Positions 50,770 through 59,727 of a stretch of 64,000 nt of DNA are shown here, piece after piece; positions within the stretch are counted from its first letter, which is position 1; the number at the start of each line of letters is the position of its first letter. The translations under genes were made by a program, and so were the position numbers. Origin of the DNA: Neisseria subflava (GTDB taxonomy: Bacteria; Pseudomonadota; Gammaproteobacteria; Burkholderiales; Neisseriaceae). The DNA is taken from assembly GCF_005221305.1 (NCBI RefSeq), contig NZ_CP039887.1:2131660-2195659 (forward strand). The letters run 5' to 3'. A model generated the notes under the pieces. That model did not search any database and was not told the origin of the DNA. It was given only the letters and a program-made list of their open reading frames with translations.

Positions 50770-51516
50770 TTAAGGCATCAACATGCCGCCGTTGACATGA
50801 AGTGTCTGACCGGTAATGTATTTTGCCTGCTCAGAAGCCAAGAACAAGACTGCATCGGCAATATCTTGCGCTTCACCGAATTTGCCCAAAGAAGTTTGCG
50901 CTTCAAAGGTTTTGCGGGTTTCTTCCGGCAGGGCGCGGGTCATATCGGTGTCGATAAAGCCGGGGGCAACGCAGTTGACGGTAATGCCACGACTGCCGAC
51001 TTCACGCGCCATAGATTTGGAGAAGCCGATTAAGCCTGCTTTTGCGGCCGCATAGTTGGTTTGACCGGCATTGCCCATCACGCCGACAACGGATGTGATG
51101 TTAATGATGCGGCCGGCACGCTGTTTCATCATGCCGCGCAATACCGCTTTGGAGGCGCGGAACACAGATTTGAGGTTGACCTGCATGATGTCGTCCCACT
51201 CTTCCTCTTTCATGCGCATCAGGAGGTTGTCGCGGGTAATGCCGGCGTTGTTGACCAGAATATCCAGCTTGCCGAATTCTTTTTCGATGTCGGCAATCAG
51301 GTTTTCGATGGTTTCAGGTTCGGCAGAATTCAATGCACGGCCTTCGCCGCCCCATTGCGCCAGACGCTCGCTAATCGCCGCCGCGCCGTTTTCGCTGGTC
51401 GCCGTGCCGATAACTTTTGCGCCGGCCGCAGCCAAAGTATCGGCAATCGCCGCACCAATACCGCGCGATGCGCCAGTTACCAAAGCGATTTTGCCGCTCA
51501 AATCTTGTGTACTCAT
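50770..51516 (-). CDS. fabG: 3-oxoacyl-ACP reductase FabG
   Basis: The 248-residue short-chain dehydrogenase has the cofactor loop T-G-A-S-R-G-I-G at 14-21, N-N-A-G at 89-92, and the catalytic S142, Y155 and K159 (Y-A-A-A-K). The C-terminal V-N-G-G-M helps to assign FabG. It reduces 3-oxoacyl-ACP in fatty-acid elongation with NADPH. In other Neisseria it lies near fabD/fabH; here three glycosyltransferase-type genes lie between it and fabD. Confidence 0.95.
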   Translation of the reverse strand: MSTQDLSGKIALVTGASRGIGAAIADTLAAAGAKVIGTATSENGAAAISERLAQWGGEGRALNSAEPETIENLIADIEKEFGKLDILVNNAGITRDNLLMRMKEEEWDDIMQVNLKSVFRASKAVLRGMMKQRAGRIINITSVVGVMGNAGQTNYAAAKAGLIGFSKSMAREVGSRGITVNCVAPGFIDTDMTRALPEETRKTFEAQTSLGKFGEAQDIADAVLFLASEQAKYITGQTLHVNGGMLMP

Positions 51517-51597
51517 GTTGTTTCCTTTTTGATACTATTTATAACACATGCTGTATAAATAGTAGTTAAATGTTTGGATGTCAACCACGCTATTAAT

Positions 51598-52422
51598 TTA
51601 ACGATAGTTTTCCAAATTTGGACGTAAAGTATTATCAAGGAGAATTTTATCAGTATATTTCAAGCATAAAGGGTGAAATATATCTCCTAATATATTTGTC
51701 CAAGGGATAGGGTATCCGGGGTTATTACCTAGAACGTTACCAGGATTATTCTCCAGTTGCTCAGCGTAATTATCCATTCTATTTAATAGTTCGTTGTACC
51801 ATTCTTGAGTAAAAGGGGTTTGTTTGCGAAAAATATAGGCGCAATTTCCAGCTATGATACTAAAATAACATTGCATATCTTCGCCAATCTTACCTTCAAC
51901 AGGTGCTAAGTCTTCTGCTTTAATCTCAGGATAGCCAATAAAATATGCATTACTACAATCTAAAGTGTCAAAAACAGGACTCCAATTGTATTGAGCAGCT
52001 TTAATATCACTATAACCTCCACCGTAATGATGCATAAAATAGCAACGTAGATAATCAGCTTTATGTACTAAGGATAAGTATTTGAATGCGTGGTGCAGTG
52101 GATACTCAGGTAAAATATATTCTGATAAATTATTTGGAGTAATCAATACCACTTCTACTCCTGAAACTAGTTTCAGAAGCTCAAAATGCGATTGACGGGA
52201 TTCTGACATTGGATTGTTACCAGTCCAAAAAGTGTAAATTTTTCTAGGAACGGGATTCTTGTCAATTATGAATGTTGTTTGCTTAATAACTTTACTTAGA
52301 AAACTATCTGGATAGTTTTCTGATTTATATATATAAGGATTACTTGAAATGAAACGATAATTTGCTTGAAGCTGACGTTGTATTTTCCAAGTATGAAATA
52401 TTTTTTTTAATATTCGTCTCAT
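51598..52422 (-). CDS. Capsular-polysaccharide/GT32-like glycosyltransferase
   Basis: The 274-residue protein contains P-R-K-I-Y-T-F-W-T-G at about 58-67, A-D-Y-L-R-C-Y-F-M-H-H-Y-G-G-G-Y-S-D-I-K and a later S-I-I-A-G-N. This is the pattern of the DXD sugar-binding (GT32-like, 'capsular polysaccharide synthesis') transferases; in this copy the metal site is S-D-I-K where many members have D-x-D. It is strongly AT-rich and carries an A8 run within codons 5-8 of the coding strand. It lies 6 bases after the GT2 gene in an island between fabG and fabD and probably modifies a surface glycan such as LOS. Donor and acceptor are unknown. Confidence 0.75.
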   Translation of the reverse strand: MRRILKKIFHTWKIQRQLQANYRFISSNPYIYKSENYPDSFLSKVIKQTTFIIDKNPVPRKIYTFWTGNNPMSESRQSHFELLKLVSGVEVVLITPNNLSEYILPEYPLHHAFKYLSLVHKADYLRCYFMHHYGGGYSDIKAAQYNWSPVFDTLDCSNAYFIGYPEIKAEDLAPVEGKIGEDMQCYFSIIAGNCAYIFRKQTPFTQEWYNELLNRMDNYAEQLENNPGNVLGNNPGYPIPWTNILGDIFHPLCLKYTDKILLDNTLRPNLENYR

Positions 52423-52428
52423 TAGCTA

Positions 52429-53277
52429 CTACTCCAAGTAGGGTTGGATTTTTTGATATCTTCTAGGGTTGAACCATTTATAAAAATATTTTCTCAAAGG
52501 ATTGTTATATTTTTTTCGTTTTAATTCATATTGTTTTAGTGTGTATGAAGTTAAAAGTTGTAGAAAAATCCCGTTTTCTTTGTAAAAATCATAGTGTTTG
52601 TTATAAATTTTTAGTAGGTTGTCTGAGACTTTTATATCAGAGGCTAAATTACTCACTGATGATTCGTCGAGTCGTTGTCGGTAGTAAAATAAAGGTTGAT
52701 GAATTTGTTTGACTTTCCCACCATTTTTAATGATGGAAATAAACAGTTCCCAATCTTCAATAAAAGTCATGTTGCTATCAAAGCCACCCACTGCATCGTA
52801 ATCTTTTTTTCGGATTAAGGCGGTAATATAGATGCAGTTCTGCAGTAAAAAGTCTGGTAAGGCAAATTTAGGTAACTTCCATGGTTCATTTCTCGCGCCA
52901 AAAAGAAAGGCATCAGTATATACAATTGCTAATTTCTTATCAGCTTCAGCTGCATCTACACATACTTTCAAATAGTCTATTCCCAAAAGATCATCTGAAT
53001 CTAGACAAACAAGGTAATCGCCACGGGCATATTGAATAGCATGAATACGAGCTTTGACGCAGTAAGTATTTTCTTGTGAAAGTACTTTTAATCTAGATTC
53101 TTTTTTTGCTTCTTCATATAGAATTTCTAAGGTATTGTCGTTTGAACCATCATCAATAGCTATAATTTCAAAGTTTTGATAAGACTGGTGATAAATACTT
53201 AATAAAGTTTCCTTAATGTAATTAGCTGAGTTATGGCATGGAATAATAATGGATATAAGAGGTTGATGTTTATGCAT
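52429..53277 (-). CDS. GT2-family glycosyltransferase
   Basis: The 282-residue protein opens MHKHQPLISIIIPCHNSANY. It has the GT-A nucleotide-binding strand I-I-A-I-D-D-G-S-N-D-N-T and the DXD-type motif L-D-S-D-D in V-C-L-D-S-D-D-L-L. The acceptor-side F-I-E-D-W-E-L-F contains the E-D catalytic element of inverting GT2 enzymes. It is soluble or peripheral and likely acts on lipooligosaccharide or a related glycan. It is AT-rich and lacks uptake sequences, unlike the flanking fab genes. It sits 6 bases upstream of the GT32-like gene. Confidence 0.87.
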   Translation of the reverse strand: MHKHQPLISIIIPCHNSANYIKETLLSIYHQSYQNFEIIAIDDGSNDNTLEILYEEAKKESRLKVLSQENTYCVKARIHAIQYARGDYLVCLDSDDLLGIDYLKVCVDAAEADKKLAIVYTDAFLFGARNEPWKLPKFALPDFLLQNCIYITALIRKKDYDAVGGFDSNMTFIEDWELFISIIKNGGKVKQIHQPLFYYRQRLDESSVSNLASDIKVSDNLLKIYNKHYDFYKENGIFLQLLTSYTLKQYELKRKKYNNPLRKYFYKWFNPRRYQKIQPYLE

Positions 53278-53398
53278 TTTCGCCCTGTTTTTAATTTTCA
53301 GTTAAATTATAAGTTTAATTTCCATGTTAATAGAAATTTAAAAGACATTTATCCCAAAATATGATAGTAAGTTTTTGATTTTTTATATGGGCCTATCA

Positions 53399-54448
53399 TT
53401 ATGGTTTGATTTTTATATCTTCTATTGGATTTGGAAGCTTTATTTCTTTATATGGTTGAATTTGTAGTATATAACTAATCCAATTTTTAAAACTGTACTT
53501 TTGTCGAATTTTCTCATCAATATCAACGTAGGGTTTTGCTAAAAACTCATCTAGTTGTGCAAAATCATATCCATCCCAAACTAGGAAATTATTAGGGTGA
53601 TAAAAATCATAGTATTTTACTTGTGTATTTGTGGTAATCAGCTTTTGTTTATTTCCTAGTGCTTCGAAAGTGCGAAAAGATAAGCCATTATGCTTATCAA
53701 TAACAAAGTCAATTAATACTTTCGCATGTTGGGCACGTTTAATATTTTCCTCAAAGCTGATTGTTTTATCAATAAGTGTAATGCTCTCATCAGGGTATAT
53801 TTTTCTGCCATCTGCGTATCTTTTCCAAAATATATTTATGTCAGTACTCTTATTCCTTGTTTTTGCATAGCGTCCAAAATTAGCAATTACTTTTGCTCGG
53901 GAGTCCATATGAACACCTGTGAAGTAGAAATCTACTGTTCTTTCGGGAAGGTTATCTAGCTCATAGTCAAAATAGAAATTTGTTGCAGGAAAGAGATGGT
54001 ATTCCGAATAATATAAATCATTTGAATCAAAAACATAACATCTATTAAATTCATTTATTAAAGGATAAATTGAAGGAAATCGATGTAAACCGTCAAATTG
54101 ATAATTAACTACACCATTTTGACTTATTTTATTAAGAAATTGAATAAAATCATTATTGTATATGTCGCCACTAATTAATAAAGCGTAGTCTAATTCGCCA
54201 ATATTCTTAATTTTCTCTGTAATAATATTCTGTAATGTTGAACATTTCAAATTTTTTTTAGCAGATATATCTTTGTAAATAAATTTACTCCATTTTACTT
54301 TTAGCCAACTAGAAATAGAAGGATAACGGAAGTTTTCAAAGTCTTCTGTAATATTAATAACTTTAAAACCATGGTATTTCAAATTTTTATCAATTAGTTT
54401 ATACAATCCGGATACAGTAGGCATTCCAAATAATATTGTTTTACTCAT
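53399..54448 (-). CDS. Putative glycosyltransferase or LOS-modification protein
   Basis: I do not firmly recognise this 349-residue protein. It begins MSKTILFGMPTVSGLYKLID and looks like a soluble alpha/beta GT-B-style protein. An N-terminal domain (about 1-150) is followed by D-F-Y-F-T-G-V-H-M-D-S-R-A, then F-E-E-N-I-K-R-A-Q-H-A-K-V-L-I-D-F and G-L-S-F-R-T-F-E-A-L-G-N-K-Q-K-L-I-T-T. That last segment resembles the donor-site helix of CgeB-like or GT4-like transferases. It is AT-rich and is the first gene of the three-gene island between fabD and fabG. A 121-base gap separates it from the GT2 gene. Confidence 0.55.
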   Translation of the reverse strand: MSKTILFGMPTVSGLYKLIDKNLKYHGFKVINITEDFENFRYPSISSWLKVKWSKFIYKDISAKKNLKCSTLQNIITEKIKNIGELDYALLISGDIYNNDFIQFLNKISQNGVVNYQFDGLHRFPSIYPLINEFNRCYVFDSNDLYYSEYHLFPATNFYFDYELDNLPERTVDFYFTGVHMDSRAKVIANFGRYAKTRNKSTDINIFWKRYADGRKIYPDESITLIDKTISFEENIKRAQHAKVLIDFVIDKHNGLSFRTFEALGNKQKLITTNTQVKYYDFYHPNNFLVWDGYDFAQLDEFLAKPYVDIDEKIRQKYSFKNWISYILQIQPYKEIKLPNPIEDIKIKP

Positions 54449-54710
54449 AACTATTTCTTATATTGATTAGAACTTGTTAAAGGTGTTTTCGTAATCAAGT
54501 TGCCAATAAGTTAGGCGACTTAATTCCAGTATTTACAATTTTGATATTTATATTCATTCAGGCAGGAGTCTGGCAAAGTTACTTAGTTTGAAATATGCAT
54601 TAAAAACGGTTATTAAGATGAATCTTCTTGTAAATGCCTATATTTTCTGATTTAGGATTTCTTCCCCATCTTTTTTGTTGTTATTTTACTGGTTTATATT
54701 CAAGAATTAA

Positions 54711-54737
54711 AGACGGCCTTTTTGAGGAAGGCCGTCT
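54711..54737. terminator. Degenerate uptake-sequence terminator after fabD
   Basis: AGACGGCC-TTTTTGAGGAA-GGCCGTCT. The stem is intact but the flanking TGAA/TTCA of the uptake sequence has decayed. It marks the left-hand border of the fab genes against the AT-rich island. The rest of 54449-54710 is AT-rich and empty. Confidence 0.65.
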
Positions 54738-54746
54738 AAAAACGTT

Positions 54747-55673
54747 TTAGTGGGCTTCGATAAATGTAGCCACTTGGTCGGCATTGGTCAATGCGCTGCA
54801 CGCGGCTTCTTTATTGATGCGTTTGGCTAGGCCTGCGAGGACTTTGCCGGGTCCGCATTCGGCGGATTCGGTGATGCCTTCGGAAACAAGTGCATTGACG
54901 GTTTCTGTCCAGCGCACCGGGCTGTACAGTTGGCGTACCAAGGCATCTTTGATTTTGTCGGCATCATTGTAAGAGGCAACGTCGGCGTTATGAATGACGC
55001 GGATTTGCGGTTGTTTGATGGTGATGTCTTTCAATGCTTCGGCAAGTTTTTCCGCTGCAGGCTTCATGAGGCTGCAATGTGAGGGAACGGAAACAGGCAG
55101 CGGCAGGGCGCGTTTGGCTCCGGCTTCTTTGGCGGCGGCCATGGCGCGTTCGACTGCGGCGGTATTGCCGGCAATCACGACTTGGCCTGGGGAATTGAAG
55201 TTGACGGCTTCAACGACTTCGCCTTGTGCAGCTTCGGCACAAATGGCTTTTACTTGTTCATCTTCCAAACCCAAAATAGCGGCCATTGCGCCTACGCCTT
55301 GCGGTACGGCAGATTGCATGAGTTCGGCGCGCAGGCGAACCAGTTTGACCGCGTCTGCGAAATCCAATGCGCCGGCAGCGACGAGGGCGGTGTATTCGCC
55401 GAGGCTGTGGCCTGCAACGACTGAAGGGATTTTACCGCCGGCTTCCAAGTAGGCGCGGTAGGTGGCAATGCCGGCAGCCAGCATGATGGGCTGGGTGTTG
55501 ACGGTTTGTCCGATTAATTCGGCATCTTCGCCGTTAATCATTGCCCACAGGTCTTGACCCAATACGGCGGAAGCTTCGTCAAATGTGGCTTTAACGATGG
55601 CTTGTTCGGCAAAGCCGTTCATCATGCCTAGGCTTTGTGAGCCTTGTCCGGGGAAGAAGAATGCGAAAGACAT
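54747..55673 (-). CDS. fabD: Malonyl-CoA-ACP transacylase FabD
   Basis: The 308-residue enzyme begins MSFAFFFPGQGSQSLGMM with the oxyanion Gln in P-G-Q-G-S-Q. It has the nucleophile S90 in G-H-S-L-G-E-Y, the malonyl-binding Arg in R-A-E-L-M, and the catalytic His in V-P-S-H-C-S-L-M. It loads malonyl groups onto acyl carrier protein. It is 9 bases downstream of the DUF1294 gene in the conserved cluster. Confidence 0.96.
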   Translation of the reverse strand: MSFAFFFPGQGSQSLGMMNGFAEQAIVKATFDEASAVLGQDLWAMINGEDAELIGQTVNTQPIMLAAGIATYRAYLEAGGKIPSVVAGHSLGEYTALVAAGALDFADAVKLVRLRAELMQSAVPQGVGAMAAILGLEDEQVKAICAEAAQGEVVEAVNFNSPGQVVIAGNTAAVERAMAAAKEAGAKRALPLPVSVPSHCSLMKPAAEKLAEALKDITIKQPQIRVIHNADVASYNDADKIKDALVRQLYSPVRWTETVNALVSEGITESAECGPGKVLAGLAKRINKEAACSALTNADQVATFIEAH

Positions 55674-55682
55674 AGTAATTCC

Positions 55683-56030
55683 TTATTGGTTTGAATGTTT
55701 GAGGATGTCTGCCAGCAGAAGGAGGGTGGCAACAGTATTGGTTGCGGCGGTCAGCCGGAAGGTGCGGACAAATCCGGGTTTGCTGGTTTTGTGTCTGAAT
55801 GCGAGGCTGCCGCAATAACCGCCCGGCCAGCCGCCAAGCAGATTAAGCAGGTGCAATTTTGCTTCGGGTATGCGTCTGCCGTGGTTACGTGCGCGCTGTT
55901 TATCTAGGTAGTAAATCAAGAAAACGTATACACTCAGTGCGAGATAGGCGATTGCCAGTTTGGGCAATATCGCAGCTGTTATGCTTAAAAACAGGCTGCT
56001 GATGCAGAGTGCAAACGTTAGGGATTTCAT
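55683..56030 (-). CDS. DUF1294 membrane protein
   Basis: The 115-residue protein has two N-terminal membrane helices (about 5-20 and 24-42). The conserved DUF1294 block follows (Y-Y-L-D-K-Q-R-A-R-N-H-G-R-R-I-P-E, then L-H-L-L-N-L-L-G-G-W-P-G-G and F-R-H-K-T-S-K-P-G-F), and a last helix ends the chain. DUF1294 proteins are of unknown function, sometimes fused to cold-shock domains. It lies between fabH and fabD with tight spacing to fabD, so co-expression with fatty-acid genes is likely, but no enzymatic residues are known. Confidence 0.88.
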   Translation of the reverse strand: MKSLTFALCISSLFLSITAAILPKLAIAYLALSVYVFLIYYLDKQRARNHGRRIPEAKLHLLNLLGGWPGGYCGSLAFRHKTSKPGFVRTFRLTAATNTVATLLLLADILKHSNQ

Positions 56031-56045
56031 GGGTTTGAGCAGAAT

Positions 56046-56076
56046 AGGCCGTCTGAAAGGGGTGTTCAGACGGCCT
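56046..56076. terminator. Uptake-sequence terminator after fabH
   Basis: AGGCCGTCTGAA-AGGGGTG-TTCAGACGGCCT, beginning 5 bases past the fabH stop on the minus strand. Confidence 0.8.
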
Positions 56077-56081
56077 AACCA

Positions 56082-57044
56082 TTAGTATTTCACCAAAACC
56101 GCACCCCAGGCAAAACCGCCGCCGATGCCTTCGAGCAAGAGGTTTTGTCCGCGTTTGATTTGGCCGTTTTTAATACCGACATCCAGTGCCAGCGGAATGG
56201 AGGCGGCGGAAGTGTTGCCGTGGTCTTGGACGGTCAAGATCACTTTGTCCATGCTCAAGCCCAAGTGTTTGGCGGTAGAGTCGATAATGCGCTTATTGGC
56301 TTGGTGCGGCACAATCCAATCGATTTGATCGGCGGTGTAACCGGCTTCTTCGATGACGTCATCTGCAATTTTTGCCAGCATTTTGACGGCAAACTTGAAT
56401 ACGCCGGGGCCGTCCATGCTGATGTAGGGCGAACCGCAAATCTGGCCGTTGGCGATTTGTCCAGGGGCGTTCAAAAGGTTGAGGTAGTTGCCGTCGGCTT
56501 TGAGTTTGCCGTGGATGATGCCCGGTTCGTCAGATGCGCTTAAGGCAACTGCGCCCGCACCGTCACCAAAGAGGACGCAGGTGGTGCGGTCGTTCCAATC
56601 GACGATGCGGCTGAAGGTTTCCGCGCCGATAACCAAAGCGTTTTTTGCCATGCCGCTTTTGATGTAGGCATTGGCAGTGGTCAGGGCATACATAAAACCG
56701 GCGCATACGGCTTGTACGTCGAAGGCAGGGCAGCCGTTGGCAATGCCCAATTTTTGCTGCACGATGGTTGCCGTGGAAGGGAATTGCATATCGGGAGTGG
56801 CTGTGGCGACGATAATCAGGTCGATATCGTCAGCCTGTAAATTGGCATCTGCCAAGGCGCGGCGCGCTGACTCGGCAGCCAAGTCGCTGGTTTTTTCGCT
56901 GTCGTCTGCAATATGGCGAAATTTGATACCTGTACGCGTGGTAATCCACTCGTCGGAAGTGTCCACTTTTTTGGCAAGGTCGTCATTGCTGACGCGGTTG
57001 GCAGGAAGGTAGCTGCCTGTACCGGAAATTTTGGCATATTGCAT
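56082..57044 (-). CDS. fabH: 3-oxoacyl-ACP synthase III FabH
   Basis: The 320-residue condensing enzyme starts at 57044 (MQYAKISGTGSYLPAN); the longer frame from 57113 adds 23 residues not found in the family. The catalytic triad is Cys114 in A-V-C-A-G-F, the His of V-P-H-Q-A-N-K-R and the Asn of H-G-N-T-S-A-A-S. It starts fatty-acid synthesis from acetyl-CoA and malonyl-ACP. Length matches FabH. It lies downstream of plsX with an uptake-sequence terminator between them. Confidence 0.96.
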   Translation of the reverse strand: MQYAKISGTGSYLPANRVSNDDLAKKVDTSDEWITTRTGIKFRHIADDSEKTSDLAAESARRALADANLQADDIDLIIVATATPDMQFPSTATIVQQKLGIANGCPAFDVQAVCAGFMYALTTANAYIKSGMAKNALVIGAETFSRIVDWNDRTTCVLFGDGAGAVALSASDEPGIIHGKLKADGNYLNLLNAPGQIANGQICGSPYISMDGPGVFKFAVKMLAKIADDVIEEAGYTADQIDWIVPHQANKRIIDSTAKHLGLSMDKVILTVQDHGNTSAASIPLALDVGIKNGQIKRGQNLLLEGIGGGFAWGAVLVKY

Positions 57045-57146
57045 GAGAACGGCCTTTTTAGAGAGTTGATTCAGATAGTCGGGTATTGTAAGCGAAAATG
57101 GGAAAATTCCCAATATTAAGAATGAAGTCGGTGATTAAAGATAAAA

Positions 57147-57185
57147 ACAGGCCGTCTGAACATTTTGAAGTTTCAGACGGCCTGT
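57147..57185. terminator. Uptake-sequence terminator after plsX
   Basis: ACAGGCCGTCTGAA and TTTCAGACGGCCTGT form a 14-bp stem 12 bases past the plsX stop. Confidence 0.8.
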
Positions 57186-57196
57186 ATATATCAGCC

Positions 57197-58261
57197 TTAA
57201 GCTTCCGTTGCTGGAGTAGCAGCAGCTTCCAGTTCTGCTTTGGCGGCTTCCAAAGCAGCCAACTGGGTAGCTACGCCTTGTTCGATTTGAGCGAGGCCGG
57301 CAGATTTGGCTTCGTGATAGGCTTCTTCCAAAGCATAACGGAAGCCGACTTCGTCGGTTCCGCCGTGGCTCTTAATTACAATACCGCGTAAACCAAGCAG
57401 GATGGCGCCGTTAAATTTGCGCGGATCCAATTTGCCTTTCAACCCTTTGAGCGCGGGCAGGGCGGCAATGGCGGCAAGTTTGTTGAACAGGGTGCTTTGG
57501 AATTCACGACGGATGGCACCGCTCATGAATTTAACTGCGCCTTCGATGGTTTTGAGCATAACGTTGCCGACAAATCCGTCTGCGACAATAACATCGGCTT
57601 CGCCATACAAAACGCTGTTGCTTTCGATATTGCCGATAAAGTTGAGTTTGCTGCTGCTTAACAGTTTAAAGGTTTGTTTGACGGCATCCGTACCCTTGAT
57701 GTCTTCTGTGCCGACGTTCAAAAGGGCGACGCGCGGGCTGCCTTTTTCGGGGTGTAGAGCGTGTACCAGCTCGCTGCCGATGATGGCAAATTGAACCAGT
57801 TGTTCTGGCGTGCAATCGACATTTGCACCCAAATCCAAAGCCAGGGTAACGTGTTCGCTGTCGGAAGGCAGGAATTTGGCGATGGCAGGGCGCTCAATGC
57901 CGGGAATAGTCTTGAGGACGAATCGGGCGGTCGCCATCAGTGCGCCGGTATTGCCTGCCGATACGGCGGCTTGCGCATTGCCTTCTTTAACTTGGTTGAT
58001 GGCGATGCGCATGGATGATTCTTTTTTGTTTTTCAGAGCGGATTGTGGCGCTTCATCCATTTCGACGACTTGCGCTGCATGGCAGACGGTAATGCGGTCC
58101 ATAGGCGCGCCTGCCGAGCTTAATGCTTGGCGGACTGCTGCTTCATCTCCGACCATAATCAGATGTACGTCGGATTGCTGTTTCAGGAAATCCACTGCAC
58201 CGGGGACGGTCATCGCAAGGCCTGCATCTCCGCCCATGGCATCTACGGCCAGTGTAATCAT
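57197..58261 (-). CDS. plsX: Phosphate acyltransferase PlsX
   Basis: The 354-residue enzyme starts at 58261 with MITLAVDAMGGDAGLAMTVP, the invariant A-V-D-A-M-G-G-D of PlsX; the upstream extension from 58315 is mostly uptake-sequence DNA. It converts acyl-ACP to acyl-phosphate for phospholipid synthesis. S-A-G-N-T-G-A-L-M and V-A-D-G-F-V-G-N-V-M-L-K are the other typical blocks. The C-terminal tail (about 335-354) is an Ala/Glu-rich extension. Confidence 0.96.
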   Translation of the reverse strand: MITLAVDAMGGDAGLAMTVPGAVDFLKQQSDVHLIMVGDEAAVRQALSSAGAPMDRITVCHAAQVVEMDEAPQSALKNKKESSMRIAINQVKEGNAQAAVSAGNTGALMATARFVLKTIPGIERPAIAKFLPSDSEHVTLALDLGANVDCTPEQLVQFAIIGSELVHALHPEKGSPRVALLNVGTEDIKGTDAVKQTFKLLSSSKLNFIGNIESNSVLYGEADVIVADGFVGNVMLKTIEGAVKFMSGAIRREFQSTLFNKLAAIAALPALKGLKGKLDPRKFNGAILLGLRGIVIKSHGGTDEVGFRYALEEAYHEAKSAGLAQIEQGVATQLAALEAAKAELEAAATPATEA

Positions 58262-58383
58262 GTTGTTCTCCGGTTTGTGTGTTTCAGACGGCCTCAAACA
58301 ATCGGACAAGCACACTCATCTGATTTTCAGGAAATTGAATTGAAAATCAGATGAAAAGGCTTGTTGCGACGGTTGTGCCAGAT

Positions 58384-58908
58384 TTATTGGTTTTGCGCGG
58401 CCAATTTGTTGTGTTCGTCGATGTCCAGCGCGTCCCAAGGATAGTTGATCCACCAGTCTTCCACGGTAATGCCGCTGAAATAAGGGACACCTTCAGGAAT
58501 TTTGCCGAATTTGGCTTTGATTTTTTCATGCAATACTGCCACGCCGACGGTGCCGAAATCTTCTTTCAACAATTCGTTCAGGCAGAATTCCATGGTAACG
58601 CGGCTGTCGTCCACTTCGTCAACGACCAGTACGTTTTTGCCTTTCAGGGCATCTGGAACGGGATCAAGCCATTGGACTTTTTTTACTTCCTCGGTAACTT
58701 GACCTTCGTTATCGTTGTCGTAGTAGGCTGTGGTGACGGCGTAAATCGGAATTTCCAAGAAGCAGCGCAACATGCGGGCAGGGATAAAACCGCCGCCGCC
58801 AATGGCAATCATGGCATCGTATTTGGTGCCGGAGTTTTGGATTTTTTCCGCCAATCCTTTGATTACGCGGTGGATGTCGTCGTAGGTGTACCAGATTTTA
58901 CGTTTCAT
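58384..58908 (-). CDS. Purine phosphoribosyltransferase
   Basis: The 174-residue protein starts at 58908 (MKRKIWYTYDDIHRVIKGLA). It has the PRPP-binding motif V-L-V-V-D-E-V-D-D-S-R at about 102-112 and the I-A-I-G-G-G-G-F-I-P pyrophosphate loop near 36-45. This pattern fits hypoxanthine/xanthine-guanine phosphoribosyltransferases of the small archaeal-like type found in Neisseria. It salvages purine bases with PRPP. It stands between plsX and rpmF. The exact base preference cannot be read. Confidence 0.82.
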   Translation of the reverse strand: MKRKIWYTYDDIHRVIKGLAEKIQNSGTKYDAMIAIGGGGFIPARMLRCFLEIPIYAVTTAYYDNDNEGQVTEEVKKVQWLDPVPDALKGKNVLVVDEVDDSRVTMEFCLNELLKEDFGTVGVAVLHEKIKAKFGKIPEGVPYFSGITVEDWWINYPWDALDIDEHNKLAAQNQ

Positions 58909-59000
58909 GGTGTGCTTCCGAAGAAGAAAATACAGGGTGCAATGCAAAAAAGCCAGTCATTGCATGGCAATATTCTGGCTTTTTCAGTCAGACGAACGGA

Positions 59001-59180
59001 TTATTCGCCTTTGGCTTTTACCACTTTACGGCCACGGTACATACCGTTTGGAGAAATGTGGTGTGGACGATGCACTTCGCCGGTTGCGCTGTCAACAGAC
59101 AGAGAAGGCGCAGTCAGAGCGTCGTGTGAACGGTGCATACCGCGTTTAGAAGGGGATTTTTTGTTTTGTTGAACGGCCAT
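59001..59180 (-). CDS. rpmF: 50S ribosomal protein L32
   Basis: The 59-residue protein reads MAVQQNKKSPSKRGMHRSHD, followed by A-L-T-A-P-S-L-S-V-D-S-A-T-G-E-V-H-R-P-H-H-I-S-P-N-G-M-Y-R-G and ending K-V-V-K-A-K-G-E. This is bacterial L32 without the zinc cysteines. A GGAGCTTG ribosome site precedes the ATG at 59180. It follows the DUF177 gene by 33 bases in the conserved yceD-rpmF-plsX order. Confidence 0.97.
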   Translation of the reverse strand: MAVQQNKKSPSKRGMHRSHDALTAPSLSVDSATGEVHRPHHISPNGMYRGRKVVKAKGE

Positions 59181-59213
59181 TTCAAGCTCCTAGATAAATA
59201 AACTGTGTCCTAA

Positions 59214-59717
59214 TTAACTGCTTTTCAAACCTGCTAAAACAGCGAAGGGGTTTGGTTTGTCCCGATTGACTTCATCCAGTGTTCCAGTGTTGCCGCAGTC
59301 TTCGTGTCGAGGGGAGAAAGGGAGCGACATCAGGATTTGGTCTTCAACCAGAGTCCGCACGTCAAGCTCTTTTTCGAGTAACATGCCTTCCAATTCTTCA
59401 TCGGCAAGCATGGCTTCGTCCAAACTCTCTTCATCGGCAAACAGGACGATACGGCTGGTTTCATCGAGTAGAAACGGCATGGGCGTAATGCAACGCTGGC
59501 AAATCAGGGGCATGTCGGCTTTGACGTTTAAATCGAGAAACAGACGTTGTAGCAGGTCGCGACCGCCTTGCAGCGTAAACGACACGCGTGTCTGTTTGTC
59601 GGCCGGATAATCGTGCGAACTGACTCGTTCATCCAATTCTTCGAGCAGGAAGCTGCCTTGCAGATTCTGCCCTTCGGCGGCGAAAACTTCTGGGTCAATC
59701 AAATTAGGGTATGACAT
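59214..59717 (-). CDS. yceD: YceD/DUF177 family 23S rRNA accumulation protein
   Basis: The 167-residue protein contains the DUF177 core with C-Q-R-C-I-T-P-M at about 93-100 (after M-P-L-I), and the C-terminal L-P-F-S-P-R-H-E-D-C-G. YceD-type proteins precede rpmF in most bacteria and are linked to 23S rRNA processing or stability. A very acidic middle section (D-E-E-S-L-D-E-A-M-L-A-D-E-E) is typical. Its start is 56 bases from the divergent Maf gene start. Confidence 0.93.
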   Translation of the reverse strand: MSYPNLIDPEVFAAEGQNLQGSFLLEELDERVSSHDYPADKQTRVSFTLQGGRDLLQRLFLDLNVKADMPLICQRCITPMPFLLDETSRIVLFADEESLDEAMLADEELEGMLLEKELDVRTLVEDQILMSLPFSPRHEDCGNTGTLDEVNRDKPNPFAVLAGLKSS

Positions 59718-59727
59718 AAACGGAGTA

